Source: Acidobacteriota bacterium
Lineage (GTDB): Bacteria; Acidobacteriota; Vicinamibacteria; Vicinamibacterales; 2-12-FULL-66-21
DNA: 18,702 bases
Direction: 5' to 3'
Assembly: GCA_020200195.1 (NCBI GenBank)
Contig: JAIVJE010000002.1
Location: 1 to 18,702 of the forward strand
The position numbers and the translations under genes were made by a program. Under the pieces are notes generated by a model. It saw only the letters and a list, made by a program, of their open reading frames with translations, did not search any database and was not told where the DNA came from. The first letter of the stretch is position 1. Every line of letters begins with the position of its first letter. This document shows, in pieces, positions 1-7,492 of the stretch.

Positions 1-281
1 GCGCCGTACCGTCGGACAAGCTCCAAGAAGCCGCGGTCTGGCTCTTGCATCAAGAGCGCCGTGCTCGCGCACGTGCTGCCCCGTGTAATCGCCGCGCGCT
101 CGAAGACCGCCACGGGGATACCCGCGCGCGCGAATACAAAGGCCAGCACACAGCCTGTAAACCCGCCGCCGACGATCGCGACATCGGTCTCAAGGCGGCC
201 GTCAGAAAAACGTCCGGTGTGTTCGATATCCGTCTGAGGCCGGCTGGACCAGTACGTCGATCCGAGATAGAGACGGGCCAT
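1..281 (-). CDS. FAD-dependent oxidoreductase, DAO family (N-terminal 93 residues, cut by window edge)
   Basis: Reading the minus strand from the ATG at 281 gives 93 codons with no stop before the window edge. Residues 33-42 (DVAIVGGGFTG region) form the GxGxxG FAD-binding beta-alpha-beta fold of the glycine/D-amino-acid oxidase (DAO) superfamily. They are followed by a second strand ending in an acidic residue (VAVFE) that normally binds the adenosine ribose. The N-terminus has a STYW motif just like the SYW motif of the divergent neighbour, and the two align along the whole visible length, so they are paralogs. Substrate cannot be named. Only the FAD-binding part is visible, so whether it also carries a Rieske domain is unknown. 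There is no strong Shine-Dalgarno sequence, and the start is the only ATG in frame near the fold. The two start codons are 38 bases apart, so they probably share a control region. Confidence 0.8.
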   Translation of the reverse strand, partial: MARLYLGSTYWSSRPQTDIEHTGRFSDGRLETDVAIVGGGFTGCVLAFVFARAGIPVAVFERAAITRGSTCASTALLMQEPDRGFLELVRRYG

Positions 282-310
282 ATGCTGGACGGTTGAGAGG
301 AAGACACAGT

Positions 311-315
311 GGAGG
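311..315 (+). promoter_or_regulatory. Ribosome binding site deciding the start of the Rieske oxidoreductase
   Basis: GGAGG lies four bases before the ATG at 320. This favours that ATG over the in-frame TTG at 293, which would add nine residues without a ribosome binding site. Confidence 0.65.
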
Positions 316-319
316 CGCC

Positions 320-1837
320 ATGAGGCATCCCGACACGACATCTTACTGGATCGATTCGCAATCCCTTCCGGTCTACTCCGCTCTCGATCGCGATCTGGAA
401 GTCGATGTCGCCGTGGTCGGCGGCGGGATCACCGGCATCACGACAGCGTATTTGCTGAAGAGAGCCGGACGCCGTGTTGCGCTTGTCGAGCGGCGGCGGT
501 CGGCGTCCGTGGATACCGGTCACACGACCGCGCACCTGACCTGCGTGACCGACGCGCGGCTGTCCGACCTGGTCGAGCGGTTCGGCCGCGATCACGCGCA
601 GGCTGTCTGGGACGCGGGCCTGGCGGCCATCGCGCAGATCGACGAGCTCGTCACCGGCGAGAACATCCAGTGTGACCTGACCTGGATCCCGGCGTACCTG
701 CACGCCCCGATCTATGAGGCACAGCCGGACGTGGAACAGCTATCGGCGGAGGCGCGAGTCGCGGCGGACCTCGGTTTCGACGCGGAGTATGTCGATCAGG
801 TGCCGTTCGTTGAACGTCCAGGCGTGCGTTTCGACGGTCAGGCCATTTTCCATCCAAGGAAATACCTTCGCGCGCTGCTGGAGGCAATTCCCGGAGACGG
901 GAGCCACGTGTTCGAGTACACCACGGTCGAAGAAGTCTCGGACAAACCGCTATCGGTCGTATGCGGCCCGCACCGCGTGACCTGCGGGCGCGTCGTGCTG
1001 GCAACACACACGCCGCTCGTCGGTCGGAGCAGTCTGATCTCGGCCACGCTGTTTCAGACCAAGCTTGCGCTCTACACCACGTACGCGATGGCAGGACGAA
1101 TCCCGCACAACGTAGCCCCCGCAGGCTCCTACTGGGATACCGCCGACCCGTATAACTATCTGCGCGTCGAACATCGCCACGACTTCGATCTCGTGATTCT
1201 GGGCGGCAACGATCACAAGACAGGTCAGGCCGAAGACACGAACGCGTGCTTCGGCCGTCTCGAGAAGACCATCCGGCGTCTGTTTCCGGATGTCGATGTC
1301 ACGCACCGCTGGTCCGGACAGGTCATCGAAACCCACGACGGACTGCCCTTCATCGGCGAAACCGCGGACGCACAGTTCGCCGCGACCGGTTTTTCCGGGA
1401 ACGGCATGACGTTCGGTACGCTGGCGGCGATGATGGCGTGCGACTGGTCAACGGGCCGATCGAATCCGTGGCGGGATCTCTTCTCGCCGTCCCGAACCGG
1501 ACTCCGGGGAGGCGTGTGGGATTACGTGCGCGAGAACAAGGACTACCCGTACTACCTGATCCGAGACCGGTTTGCTGGGGCCGAAGGCAAATCGCTTCGT
1601 GCGCTCGGACGTGGCGAGGGCAAGATTCTCGAGCTCGACGGCAAGCGTGTAGCCGCATTCCGCGATCGCGCCGGCACCGTCACGAAGCTTTCTGCGATCT
1701 GCACGCACCTGGGGTGCGTGGTCGACTGGAACGTCGCAGAATCCACGTGGGACTGTCCATGCCACGGCTCGCGATTCGACCCACAGGGAAAGGTCATCGC
1801 CGGACCGGCCGAGTCACCGCTTAACAGAATCGGTTGA
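320..1837 (+). CDS. FAD-dependent oxidoreductase with C-terminal Rieske [2Fe-2S] domain (YhfW-like)
   Basis: A 505-residue two-domain redox protein. Residues about 28-410 are a DAO-type FAD domain with the dinucleotide motif VVGGGITG (32-39) and, near the end, the GFSGNGMTFG stretch typical of the family's second flavin-contacting segment. Residues about 420-505 are a Rieske domain. C461, H463, C479 and H482 are the cluster ligands, and C466 and C481 are the extra pair that forms the disulfide in high-potential Rieske proteins. The architecture matches Bacillus YhfW and related predicted oxidoreductases whose substrate is not established. Electrons would pass between FAD and the iron-sulfur cluster. 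There is no signal peptide, so the protein is probably cytoplasmic. The protein ends only about ten residues after the GPA..PL turn of the Rieske fold, slightly short, and the stop codon lies inside an inverted-repeat cluster. It is divergent from a paralog. Confidence 0.9.
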   Translation: MRHPDTTSYWIDSQSLPVYSALDRDLEVDVAVVGGGITGITTAYLLKRAGRRVALVERRRSASVDTGHTTAHLTCVTDARLSDLVERFGRDHAQAVWDAGLAAIAQIDELVTGENIQCDLTWIPAYLHAPIYEAQPDVEQLSAEARVAADLGFDAEYVDQVPFVERPGVRFDGQAIFHPRKYLRALLEAIPGDGSHVFEYTTVEEVSDKPLSVVCGPHRVTCGRVVLATHTPLVGRSSLISATLFQTKLALYTTYAMAGRIPHNVAPAGSYWDTADPYNYLRVEHRHDFDLVILGGNDHKTGQAEDTNACFGRLEKTIRRLFPDVDVTHRWSGQVIETHDGLPFIGETADAQFAATGFSGNGMTFGTLAAMMACDWSTGRSNPWRDLFSPSRTGLRGGVWDYVRENKDYPYYLIRDRFAGAEGKSLRALGRGEGKILELDGKRVAAFRDRAGTVTKLSAICTHLGCVVDWNVAESTWDCPCHGSRFDPQGKVIAGPAESPLNRIG

Positions 1838-1916
1838 TCGGGCGATCAGACGACTGGCGGATCGCATCGGCGATCGGGCGATCGCCGATCACCCGATCGC
1901 GACATCACCCGATTCC
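1827..1916. repeat. Nested inverted-repeat cluster of GATCGGG/CCCGATC motifs
   Basis: Between the Rieske gene and the amidase gene is a short palindromic cluster. The inner element is a perfect 11-bp inverted repeat, ATCGGCGATCG at 1866-1876 and its complement at 1879-1889, with a two-base spacer. An alternative stem pairs GCGATCGGG (1870-1878) with CCCGATCGC (1892-1900). An outer arm, GAATCGGTTGAT (1827-1838), pairs with ATCACCCGATTC (1904-1915) with one mismatch. The 12-mer GATCGGGCGATC occurs twice directly (1836-1847, 1872-1883). The outer arm includes the stop codon of the upstream gene. No T-run follows, so it is not a classical terminator. It could be a member of a dispersed palindromic repeat family or a transcript-stabilising hairpin, which one window cannot decide. 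Confidence 0.7.
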
Positions 1917-1932
1917 GTTATCATTGCTTGTC

Positions 1933-3483
1933 TTGCCCCCCAGAGGGTTGTACGCCTCAACCGTGCTTGCAGCTGTGGCGTTCGTCGCCGGAGCGCTTGC
2001 GGCGCAGGCGCCGGCACCTGCCGCACCGTACACCGTCCTGTCACGCGAAGGCCGCAGGCCGCTGCCCGTGCGCGTGGTCAACGGCCAGGAGATGTTTGCG
2101 CTCGACGACCTCGCGCGGCTCTTCGACCTCGGTGTCCGCGAAGATGCGCTGGCCGGCGGTCTCATCGTCACCGCCCGGAACCAGACGATTGTGTTGTCGA
2201 TCGGCCAGGGGCTCGCTTCCATCGGCGGACGGCTGATCTCGCTGCCCGCCGCGCCCGCGCGTGACGGGCGCGCGTGGTTCGTGCCGGTGGACTTCGTGCC
2301 GCGCGCGCTGTCGCCCGCCTTGGGAACCCCGCTCGACTTGCGCAAGCCGCCGCGCCTGGTGGTGGTCGGCGACGTACGAGTGCCGCGTGTGGCCGGGCGA
2401 ATCGAGCGGGTGGAGGGGGCGGCGCGGCTGACGCTCGACGTGTCACCCGCGACTCCGCACACCGTCGCGCAGGATGGACCGCGCGTGGTGGTCAAGTTCG
2501 ATGCGGACGCGCTCGATCCGGCGTTGCCCACGTCGTCTATGCCCGACCTAATCCAGGCGGTTCGTCCGGGCGAGAGTCCCGCGTCGCTCACCGTCGATCT
2601 CGGACCGCGCTTCGGCTCGATGCGCGTCTCCGATCTCCCTGGCGATCGCGGGAGCGGCCGCGTGGTGATCGACATTGCCGGACAGACGACCGAGGGAACA
2701 CCGGCGCCGCAGGCGCCGCCCCCGACACCAGATGCTCCCCCTTTGCTCGACCTTGCGCCCGCCGGTTCGCTGCGAACCATCGTGATCGACGCCGGCCACG
2801 GCGGTGACGAGCACGGGGCGCGCGGCCGCGACGGCACGCTGGAAAAGACCGTCACGCTCGGCGTGGCGCGCCGACTGAAGGCGTCGCTCGAGGCACGCCT
2901 CGGCCTGCGGGTGATTCTGACGCGCGACGGCGACGAGAACGTCGGCCTGGACGAGCGCGCGGCGGTCGCCAACAACAACAAGGCCGACATCTTCCTGAGC
3001 CTGCACGCCAATGCTTCCGTCCGGCCGTCGGCGGTCGGCGCCGAAGTGTTCTATCTGAGCCTGGAGGAGTACGGCGACGAGGCGCAGAAGGTCGCGCGCG
3101 GCGAGAGCGAGGCGCTGCCGGTGTTCGGTGGAGGCACGCGAGACATCGAGGTGATCCTCTGGGAGATGGCGCAGGCGAGGTATATCGAGCAGTCCGCAGC
3201 GTTGGCGCAAAATGTCGAGGCCTCGCTGCGCGAACGTGTGCCGATGAGCCCGCGTGCCCTTCAGCAGGCGCCGTTCCGCGTGCTGGTCGGCGCAAACATG
3301 CCCGCCGTGCTCGTCGAGATGGGCTTCATCTCGAACCCTGAGCAGGAGAAGCAGCTCTCCTCAGACACGTTTCAGAATGCGGTCGTGCAGGGGCTGGTCG
3401 ACAGCATCATCCGGTTCCGCGATGCGCATGGTGCGCCGCGGCGGTCGGTGCAACCGGGCACACCGCCCGGAGCCGCCCGGTGA
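1933..3483 (+). CDS. N-acetylmuramoyl-L-alanine amidase (AmiC-like, AMIN + Amidase_3)
   Basis: A zinc amidase that cuts the bond between N-acetylmuramic acid and L-alanine of the peptidoglycan stem peptide in the periplasm. Counting from the TTG at 1933 (516 residues), it has a signal peptide (about 1-25, ending ALAAQA), a copper-amine-oxidase-N-like beta region (about 40-125), an AMIN-like targeting domain (about 145-250), a Pro-rich linker and an Amidase_3 catalytic domain (about 281-496). The zinc ligands are H289 in DAGHGG, E304 and H358 in SLHAN; the catalytic glutamate is E462 in VEMGF. The reading frame is open back to 1834, but that stretch lies in the repeat cluster. No ATG is available, so TTG 1933 (arginine before the hydrophobic core), TTG 1948 and GTG 1963 are all possible starts. 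The stop overlaps the GerMN start by 4 nt. Confidence 0.92.
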   Translation: MPPRGLYASTVLAAVAFVAGALAAQAPAPAAPYTVLSREGRRPLPVRVVNGQEMFALDDLARLFDLGVREDALAGGLIVTARNQTIVLSIGQGLASIGGRLISLPAAPARDGRAWFVPVDFVPRALSPALGTPLDLRKPPRLVVVGDVRVPRVAGRIERVEGAARLTLDVSPATPHTVAQDGPRVVVKFDADALDPALPTSSMPDLIQAVRPGESPASLTVDLGPRFGSMRVSDLPGDRGSGRVVIDIAGQTTEGTPAPQAPPPTPDAPPLLDLAPAGSLRTIVIDAGHGGDEHGARGRDGTLEKTVTLGVARRLKASLEARLGLRVILTRDGDENVGLDERAAVANNNKADIFLSLHANASVRPSAVGAEVFYLSLEEYGDEAQKVARGESEALPVFGGGTRDIEVILWEMAQARYIEQSAALAQNVEASLRERVPMSPRALQQAPFRVLVGANMPAVLVEMGFISNPEQEKQLSSDTFQNAVVQGLVDSIIRFRDAHGAPRRSVQPGTPPGAAR

Positions 3484-4070
3484 ACAACCGCGCGATCGCT
3501 GCCGGAGCCATCGCGGTTGTTGCGGCCGTAGGCGCCTGGATTCTCTTCGTCGGGTTGCCAAGCTGGTATGGACCCAAGCCCGCCGCGCCGACTGCCACAC
3601 CGGCGGCGGCGCCCTCCCCGGTTCCGGAACGCAGGATTACCGCGACGCTCTACTTCGTCTCCGAAGACGGCATGTCACTCGTGGGCGTGCAGCGTGAGAT
3701 CCCATTCGGTGACCCCATCGTCGAACAGGCGCGCCGGATCGTGGAAGCACAGATCGCTGCCGCTCCGCCCGGGCTCGCCTCGCCCATCCCCAGCGGGACG
3801 ACGCTGCGGGGGTTGTACTTGAGCGATCGGGGAGACGCGTTCGTCGATCTGAATAGCAGCGCGCGAACCAATCACACCGGGGGCGCCCTCGATGAGCTGT
3901 TCACGGTCTATGCGATCGTCGACGCACTTACCGTCAACCTGCCCGCCATCACGCGCGTGCAGATCCTGATCGAGGGACGAGAGGTCGATACGCTGGCGGG
4001 CCACGTCGATCTCCGCCATCCTCTCCAGAAAAACCTGAAGTGGGTCCGGACGGAAAAGGAAAAGACATGA
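3480..4070 (+). CDS. GerMN-domain membrane-anchored protein
   Basis: A 196-residue protein with one N-terminal membrane segment or uncleaved signal (about residues 5-28), a Pro/Ala-rich linker and a GerMN domain (about 50-190). The domain shows the typical pattern of an N-terminal TLYFVSEDG strand, a conserved region around LRGLYLSDRGDAFVDLNSS, a helix with ELFTVYAIVDALTVNLP, and a closing strand VQILIEGREVDTLAGHVDL. In Bacillus GerM acts in sporulation and germination. In non-sporulating bacteria the domain is found in envelope lipoproteins of unclear role, often beside peptidoglycan amidases. No lipobox cysteine is visible here. The start is GTG in a GTGA overlap with the amidase stop, and the end overlaps the RNase PH start as ATGA, so the three genes are translationally coupled. 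Confidence 0.88.
   Translation: MNNRAIAAGAIAVVAAVGAWILFVGLPSWYGPKPAAPTATPAAAPSPVPERRITATLYFVSEDGMSLVGVQREIPFGDPIVEQARRIVEAQIAAAPPGLASPIPSGTTLRGLYLSDRGDAFVDLNSSARTNHTGGALDELFTVYAIVDALTVNLPAITRVQILIEGREVDTLAGHVDLRHPLQKNLKWVRTEKEKT
4054..4060 (+). promoter_or_regulatory. Ribosome binding site of rph
   Basis: AAAAGGA lies six bases before the ATG at 4067. It supports this start, which overlaps the GerMN stop as ATGA, over the in-frame upstream ATG at 4040 inside the GerMN gene. Confidence 0.6.
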
Positions 4071-4795
4071 CACGAACCGACGGGCGCGCCGCCGCACAGC
4101 TGCGGCAGACGCGGATGACGCCAGGCTTCTCGCTGCACGCGGAGGGGTCCGTCCTCATCGAGGTGGGAAGAACGCGGGTGATCTGCACCGCGAGCGTCGA
4201 AGACCGGGTGCCTCCCTTCCTCCGGAATTCCGGTAAGGGGTGGGTGACGGCGGAGTACGGGATGTTGCCCAGGGCGACGTCGACGCGCACGCAGCGTGAA
4301 GCGTCGGCCGGCAAGGTCGGAGGACGGACGCAGGAGATTCAGCGCTTGATCGGCCGATCACTCAGATCCGTGATGCGGCTCAACGAGCTGGGCGAGCGCA
4401 CCGTCTGGGTGGACTGCGACGTCATCCAGGCGGACGGCGGCACGCGCACGGCCTCGATCACGGGCGGCTTCGTCGCGCTCGTCCTTGCGCTGCAGCACAT
4501 GCGGGATGCCGGCCAGATCAAATCCATTCCGGTGCAGGATCACGTCGCGGCCACCAGTGTGGGGGTCGTCGACGGCACGCCGTTGCTCGACCTCGCGTAC
4601 GACGAGGACTCCCGCGCCGAAGTCGACATGAACATCGTGAAGACCGGCGACGGACGTTTCATCGAATTACAGGGGACCGCTGAGGGGCCACCGTTCGAGC
4701 GTCATGCGCTCGACAGTCTGATGGAGCTGGCAGACGCCGGGATCCGCGAGCTCGTCGAGATGCAGCGCGCGATCGTCGGCCCCTTGGGGAAATGA
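4067..4795 (+). CDS. rph: Ribonuclease PH
   Basis: A phosphate-dependent 3'-to-5' exoribonuclease that trims the 3' trailer of tRNA precursors, releasing nucleoside diphosphates; it acts as a cytoplasmic hexamer of dimers. The 242-residue length is normal for the family. Family motifs are present in order: an N-terminal RxDGR segment, the SVEDRVPPF(L)R loop, WVTAEYGMLPRAT, GRTQEIQRLIGRSLR (tRNA and phosphate binding arginines), DCDVIQADGGTRTASITG, and the metal-binding DLAYDEDSRAEVDMN stretch. All are intact, so the enzyme should be active. It is third in a coupled amidase-GerMN-rph-rdgB operon. Bacillus subtilis also keeps gerM, rph and its RdgB homolog adjacent. The gene ends six bases before the next start. 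Confidence 0.97.
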   Translation: MTRTDGRAAAQLRQTRMTPGFSLHAEGSVLIEVGRTRVICTASVEDRVPPFLRNSGKGWVTAEYGMLPRATSTRTQREASAGKVGGRTQEIQRLIGRSLRSVMRLNELGERTVWVDCDVIQADGGTRTASITGGFVALVLALQHMRDAGQIKSIPVQDHVAATSVGVVDGTPLLDLAYDEDSRAEVDMNIVKTGDGRFIELQGTAEGPPFERHALDSLMELADAGIRELVEMQRAIVGPLGK

Positions 4796-4801
4796 AGGGA
4801 A

Positions 4802-5404
4802 ATGACGCTGCTCGTCGCGACGACCAATCAGGGCAAGCTCAGGGAAATCGCCGGCATCCTCGAGGGGCTCCCGGTCGATCTCGTTACACTGCGGCAGTAC
4901 CCGGACATTGCCGAGCCCGAAGAAACGGGTCAGACCTTCGGCGAGAACGCGAGGCTGAAGGCTCTTTACTACGCACGCCACACCGGGCTGCCAAGCGTGG
5001 CGGACGATTCCGGCCTCGAGATTGCGGCGCTCGATGGGGCCCCGGGTGTGCACTCGGCTCGATGGCACGGCTCGGACTACGCGCACAAGTTCCGCATGAT
5101 TCACGAACTGCTGGCGGCGCGCAGCGTCACCGGCAGTCCCGCCAGATTCGTCTGCCACGTCGCGCTCGCGTCCGACGGCCGCATCGAGTACGAAACCGAA
5201 CAAGAGGTGTGTGGGGAAATTGCCGCGGTGCCGCGCGGGACGCACGGTTTCGGATACGACCCGATCTTCTATTACGCGCCGCTCGGCCGCACGCTCGCCG
5301 AAATCGAGCCCCACGAAAAAGCCGCTATCAGTCACAGGGGCAAGGCTTTCGGCGCTCTGCGCGCTCACCTCAGCGCCCACCCTGTCTGGCTCCGCTCGTC
5401 CTGA
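4802..5404 (+). CDS. rdgB: Non-canonical purine NTP pyrophosphatase, RdgB/HAM1 family
   Basis: A house-cleaning enzyme hydrolysing dITP, ITP and XTP to the monophosphate and pyrophosphate, so that deaminated purines are not built into DNA or RNA. The 200-residue product is of normal length. It has the substrate and metal loop TTNQGKLREI at residues 7-16, the acidic SVADDSGLEIAAL segment (catalytic aspartate pair near residue 68), the PGVHSARW loop, GTHGFGYDPIFY and the C-terminal SHRGKAF motif. GAAGGGA just upstream serves as ribosome binding site. The short gap to rph indicates cotranscription and matches the common rph-rdgB pairing. Confidence 0.96.
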   Translation: MTLLVATTNQGKLREIAGILEGLPVDLVTLRQYPDIAEPEETGQTFGENARLKALYYARHTGLPSVADDSGLEIAALDGAPGVHSARWHGSDYAHKFRMIHELLAARSVTGSPARFVCHVALASDGRIEYETEQEVCGEIAAVPRGTHGFGYDPIFYYAPLGRTLAEIEPHEKAAISHRGKAFGALRAHLSAHPVWLRSS

Positions 5405-5443
5405 CTTCCAACCCTTCCCAGCCCCCATCCGTCCAAGTCAGCC

Positions 5444-5448
5444 GAGGA
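5444..5448 (+). promoter_or_regulatory. Ribosome binding site of the repeat-protein gene
   Basis: GAGGA lies seven bases before the ATG at 5456. This supports initiation in the frame that encodes the signal peptide, although the repeats lie in another frame. Confidence 0.55.
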
Positions 5449-5455
5449 ACGGACT

Positions 5456-6690
5456 ATGAAAACTCTTGTGTGCGCGGCATGTCTGTTCACGGCCACGGTG
5501 GCGATGCCGCCGGCCCAGCAGGAACCGGCGCCGACTCAGATGGGGACGTGGCGCGCCAGGCTACAGGACACGTGGAGCCGGAGGGATGGCGAGCGCTGGA
5601 CCTCGATTCAGCTCGAGCAGGACCCGACCGCCGGTACGGCATGTCAATCGCCTTCTCCGAGCTCGAAGGCCTCGGGGCGCGCGACGATCGCTGGTCGGCG
5701 TCGAACGTCAGCTTCACGGTGCGCCGCGACGCGGGCACGCTTCAGTTTCAGGGCAGCTTCGACAATGGCCGCGGATCGGGGACGTATCGGTTCACCGCCA
5801 ATCCGGAGTACGTGACCGCCATGCGGCAGCGGGACCGTACGCTCGATGCGGACGATCTACTGCGACTGGCCATTCACGACGTGAGCCGGAGTTTCGTCGC
5901 GTCGATCGAGGCGCAGGGCTACCGCAGCACGAGCCTCGATGACCTCGTGCGGATGCGAATTCACGGCGTCGATGGGGAGTACATCGGCGGCCTGCGCCAA
6001 GCGGGCTATGACCGCTTGTCCATCGAAGATCTGGTCAAGACACGGATTCATGGCGCGACGCCGCAATACGTCCAGGACATGAAGGCGGCCGGCTTTGCGG
6101 GGCTGACCGTGGACGATCTGATCAAGACGCGGATTCACGGCGCGACGCCGCGGTTCATTCAGGACGTGAAGGCCGCCGGTTTCGACAAACTCGACATCGA
6201 CGACCTCGTGAAGATGCGGATTCATGGCGTGACGCCAGATTTCATCCGCGAGATGCGCGATCTGGGCTATCGCGATCTGCGCATCGAGGAGCTCGTGCAG
6301 CTGCGGATCCACGGCGCGTCCCCGACATTCATCACAGAGATGCGTGACCTCGGCTTCAAGGAACTGCCGCTGCGCGACGTCGTGCAGATGCGGATACACG
6401 GCGTGACCGCGGCGTTTGTCAAAGACCTGCGCGGTCTCGGCTACAACGATCTCGACGTGGATGACCTCGTCAAGATGCGGATCCACGGCGTCACCCCGCA
6501 GTTCATCCGCGAGCTGAAAGAGCTCGGCTACAGCGGTCTGAAGGGCGAGCGCCTCGTGCAGTTCCGGATCCACGGGGTGGACGCCGATTTCATCCGAGAC
6601 GTGAAAGCCGCGGGCTACAAGGATCTGACTCCGGAAGACCTCATCGACATGAGCATCCACGGCCGGCGCTGGCTGCGCAAGCGCGGATGA
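5456..6690 (+). pseudogene. Secreted IHG-repeat (29-residue) protein, interrupted by a one-base frameshift
   Basis: The gene starts at ATG 5456 with a good ribosome binding site and encodes a signal peptide (MKTLVCAACLFTATVA) followed by mature sequence up to QLEQDP. There the frame is lost and would read unrelated sequence to a stop at 5813-5815. The conserved continuation lies in the -1 frame. Adding one C to the CCC at 5623-5625 restores QDPDRRYGMSIAF and a protein of 411 residues. The repaired protein has a beta-rich domain (about residues 25-130, including FSELEGL and GTLQFQGSFDNG) and nine complete 29-residue repeats with a partial tenth. This repeat type occurs in secreted or M56/BlaR1-associated proteins of Acidobacteriota and Bacteroidota; its function is not established. 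An internal ATG at 5641 could give a 349-residue product without export signal. A sequencing error is a serious alternative to a true pseudogene. Confidence 0.8.
5872..6687 (+). repeat. Nine tandem 87-bp units coding 29-residue IHG repeats, plus a partial tenth
   Basis: Units start at 5872 and recur exactly every 87 bases (for example 6220, 6307) to 6655, where a truncated unit ends the protein. The consensus begins IHGVTP.FI.EM, then a turn with (L)GY/GF, then (L).I(D/E)DLV.MR. IHG is kept in eight of nine units; the first has IHD. There are no insertions or deletions between units. Each unit should form two short helices, so the array is probably a small alpha-solenoid. The units have diverged in protein sequence, so expansion is old. 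Confidence 0.9.
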
Positions 6691-6701
6691 GTCGAGCCGG
6701 T

Positions 6702-7475
6702 CTAACCCTGCCCGAACAGGAACTCTAGTGCGACTGGAAGGCGTCCGGCCCAGGCCCGCTCGGAGTGGGTCGCGCCTTCCTCGATCGCCACGCGGAGCCG
6801 CCGCGGTCCGAGACCGGCGCGGCGCAGCGTGGATTCGAGACGCAGCACGTTGACCACCGTGTCATGGTTCCAGTCCGGCCGCTGCGTTTCCGCGGTGCCG
6901 ACTCCTAGATACACACGCGCCGGCCACCTCGCAGCACGACGCGCGCGCCGGAGGAGATAACAGCCGCCGACGTAGAGCGACGGGCTCTCGAGCAGCAGTC
7001 GGCCGAACACACCCGGATAGAGCATCGAGGTGTAGAGCGCCGCGACCGCGCCGTACGACGAACCGCCAAAGCCGGTGTTCGACGCTCCCTGCGCAACGGA
7101 GTAGCGCCGGGCGATCTTCGGCATCAGCTCCCGCGTGACGAACTCCGCGTAGCGCCGGCCAAGCGGCTCGCGTGCGAAAGGATTCCGGTTGTCAGGGACG
7201 GGGAGGTACTCGGAGCCGCGCCGCTGCGTGCCGTGATCGATGCCGACAATCAGGATCGGGGCGATGCGGCCGAGCCGGACGAGCCGTGTGGCCGTTTCCG
7301 CCACAGCCCACGTATTGCCCGCAAACGCCCTCGCCGGGTCGAACAGGTTCTGGCCGTCGTTGAGATACAGGACCGGATGTCGAAACGGATCACGCGCACG
7401 AAACCCGGGAGGGATCCAGACATCGATGCGCCGCGAGACGCCCAGCGCTTCACTCTGTACTTCGAAGGTGTCCAA
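6702..7475 (-). CDS. Alpha/beta-hydrolase, putative esterase family
   Basis: A 257-residue serine hydrolase of the putative-esterase (Fes/esterase D-like) group. From the TTG at 7475, the visible features are the RRIDVWIPPGF strand, the VLYLNDGQNLFD motif at residues 35-46 typical of the family, the nucleophile elbow GSSYG with Ser140, and the catalytic His237 in GATHSERAW; the acid is probably in the GTAETQRPDW region. The substrate is unknown; carbohydrate or siderophore esters are usual for relatives. There is no signal peptide. The start is uncertain: no ATG fits, the frame stays open into the upstream gene, and the AGGGG that overlaps the upstream stop is 13 bases before TTG 7475. The gene lies 17 bases downstream of the outer-membrane protein gene and is probably cotranscribed with it. 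It converges with the repeat-protein gene across an 11-base gap. Confidence 0.82.
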   Translation of the reverse strand: MDTFEVQSEALGVSRRIDVWIPPGFRARDPFRHPVLYLNDGQNLFDPARAFAGNTWAVAETATRLVRLGRIAPILIVGIDHGTQRRGSEYLPVPDNRNPFAREPLGRRYAEFVTRELMPKIARRYSVAQGASNTGFGGSSYGAVAALYTSMLYPGVFGRLLLESPSLYVGGCYLLRRARRAARWPARVYLGVGTAETQRPDWNHDTVVNVLRLESTLRRAGLGPRRLRVAIEEGATHSERAWAGRLPVALEFLFGQG

Positions 7476-7492
7476 AGGAATCGGGTGATCCC

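Noticed and set aside
50..703. A 217-codon minus-strand frame near the left edge
   Set aside because: It is out of frame with the real minus-strand FAD protein (1-281) and runs antisense through the Rieske oxidoreductase; no motifs.
1905..3011. A 368-codon minus-strand frame opposite the amidase
   Set aside because: Ser/Thr/Arg-rich antisense shadow; the amidase zinc and catalytic motifs are unambiguous on the plus strand.
4792..5455. Upstream part of the frame that encodes the IHG repeats
   Set aside because: This stretch overlaps rdgB in another frame and reads as unstructured basic sequence. The true N-terminus of the repeat protein is at 5456 in another frame, with signal peptide and ribosome binding site.
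7477..7489. A 13-base word shared (inverted) with the repeat cluster at 1904-1916
   Set aside because: Several 13-base matches are expected by chance within a window of this size and composition, and the copy here lacks the palindromic surroundings.
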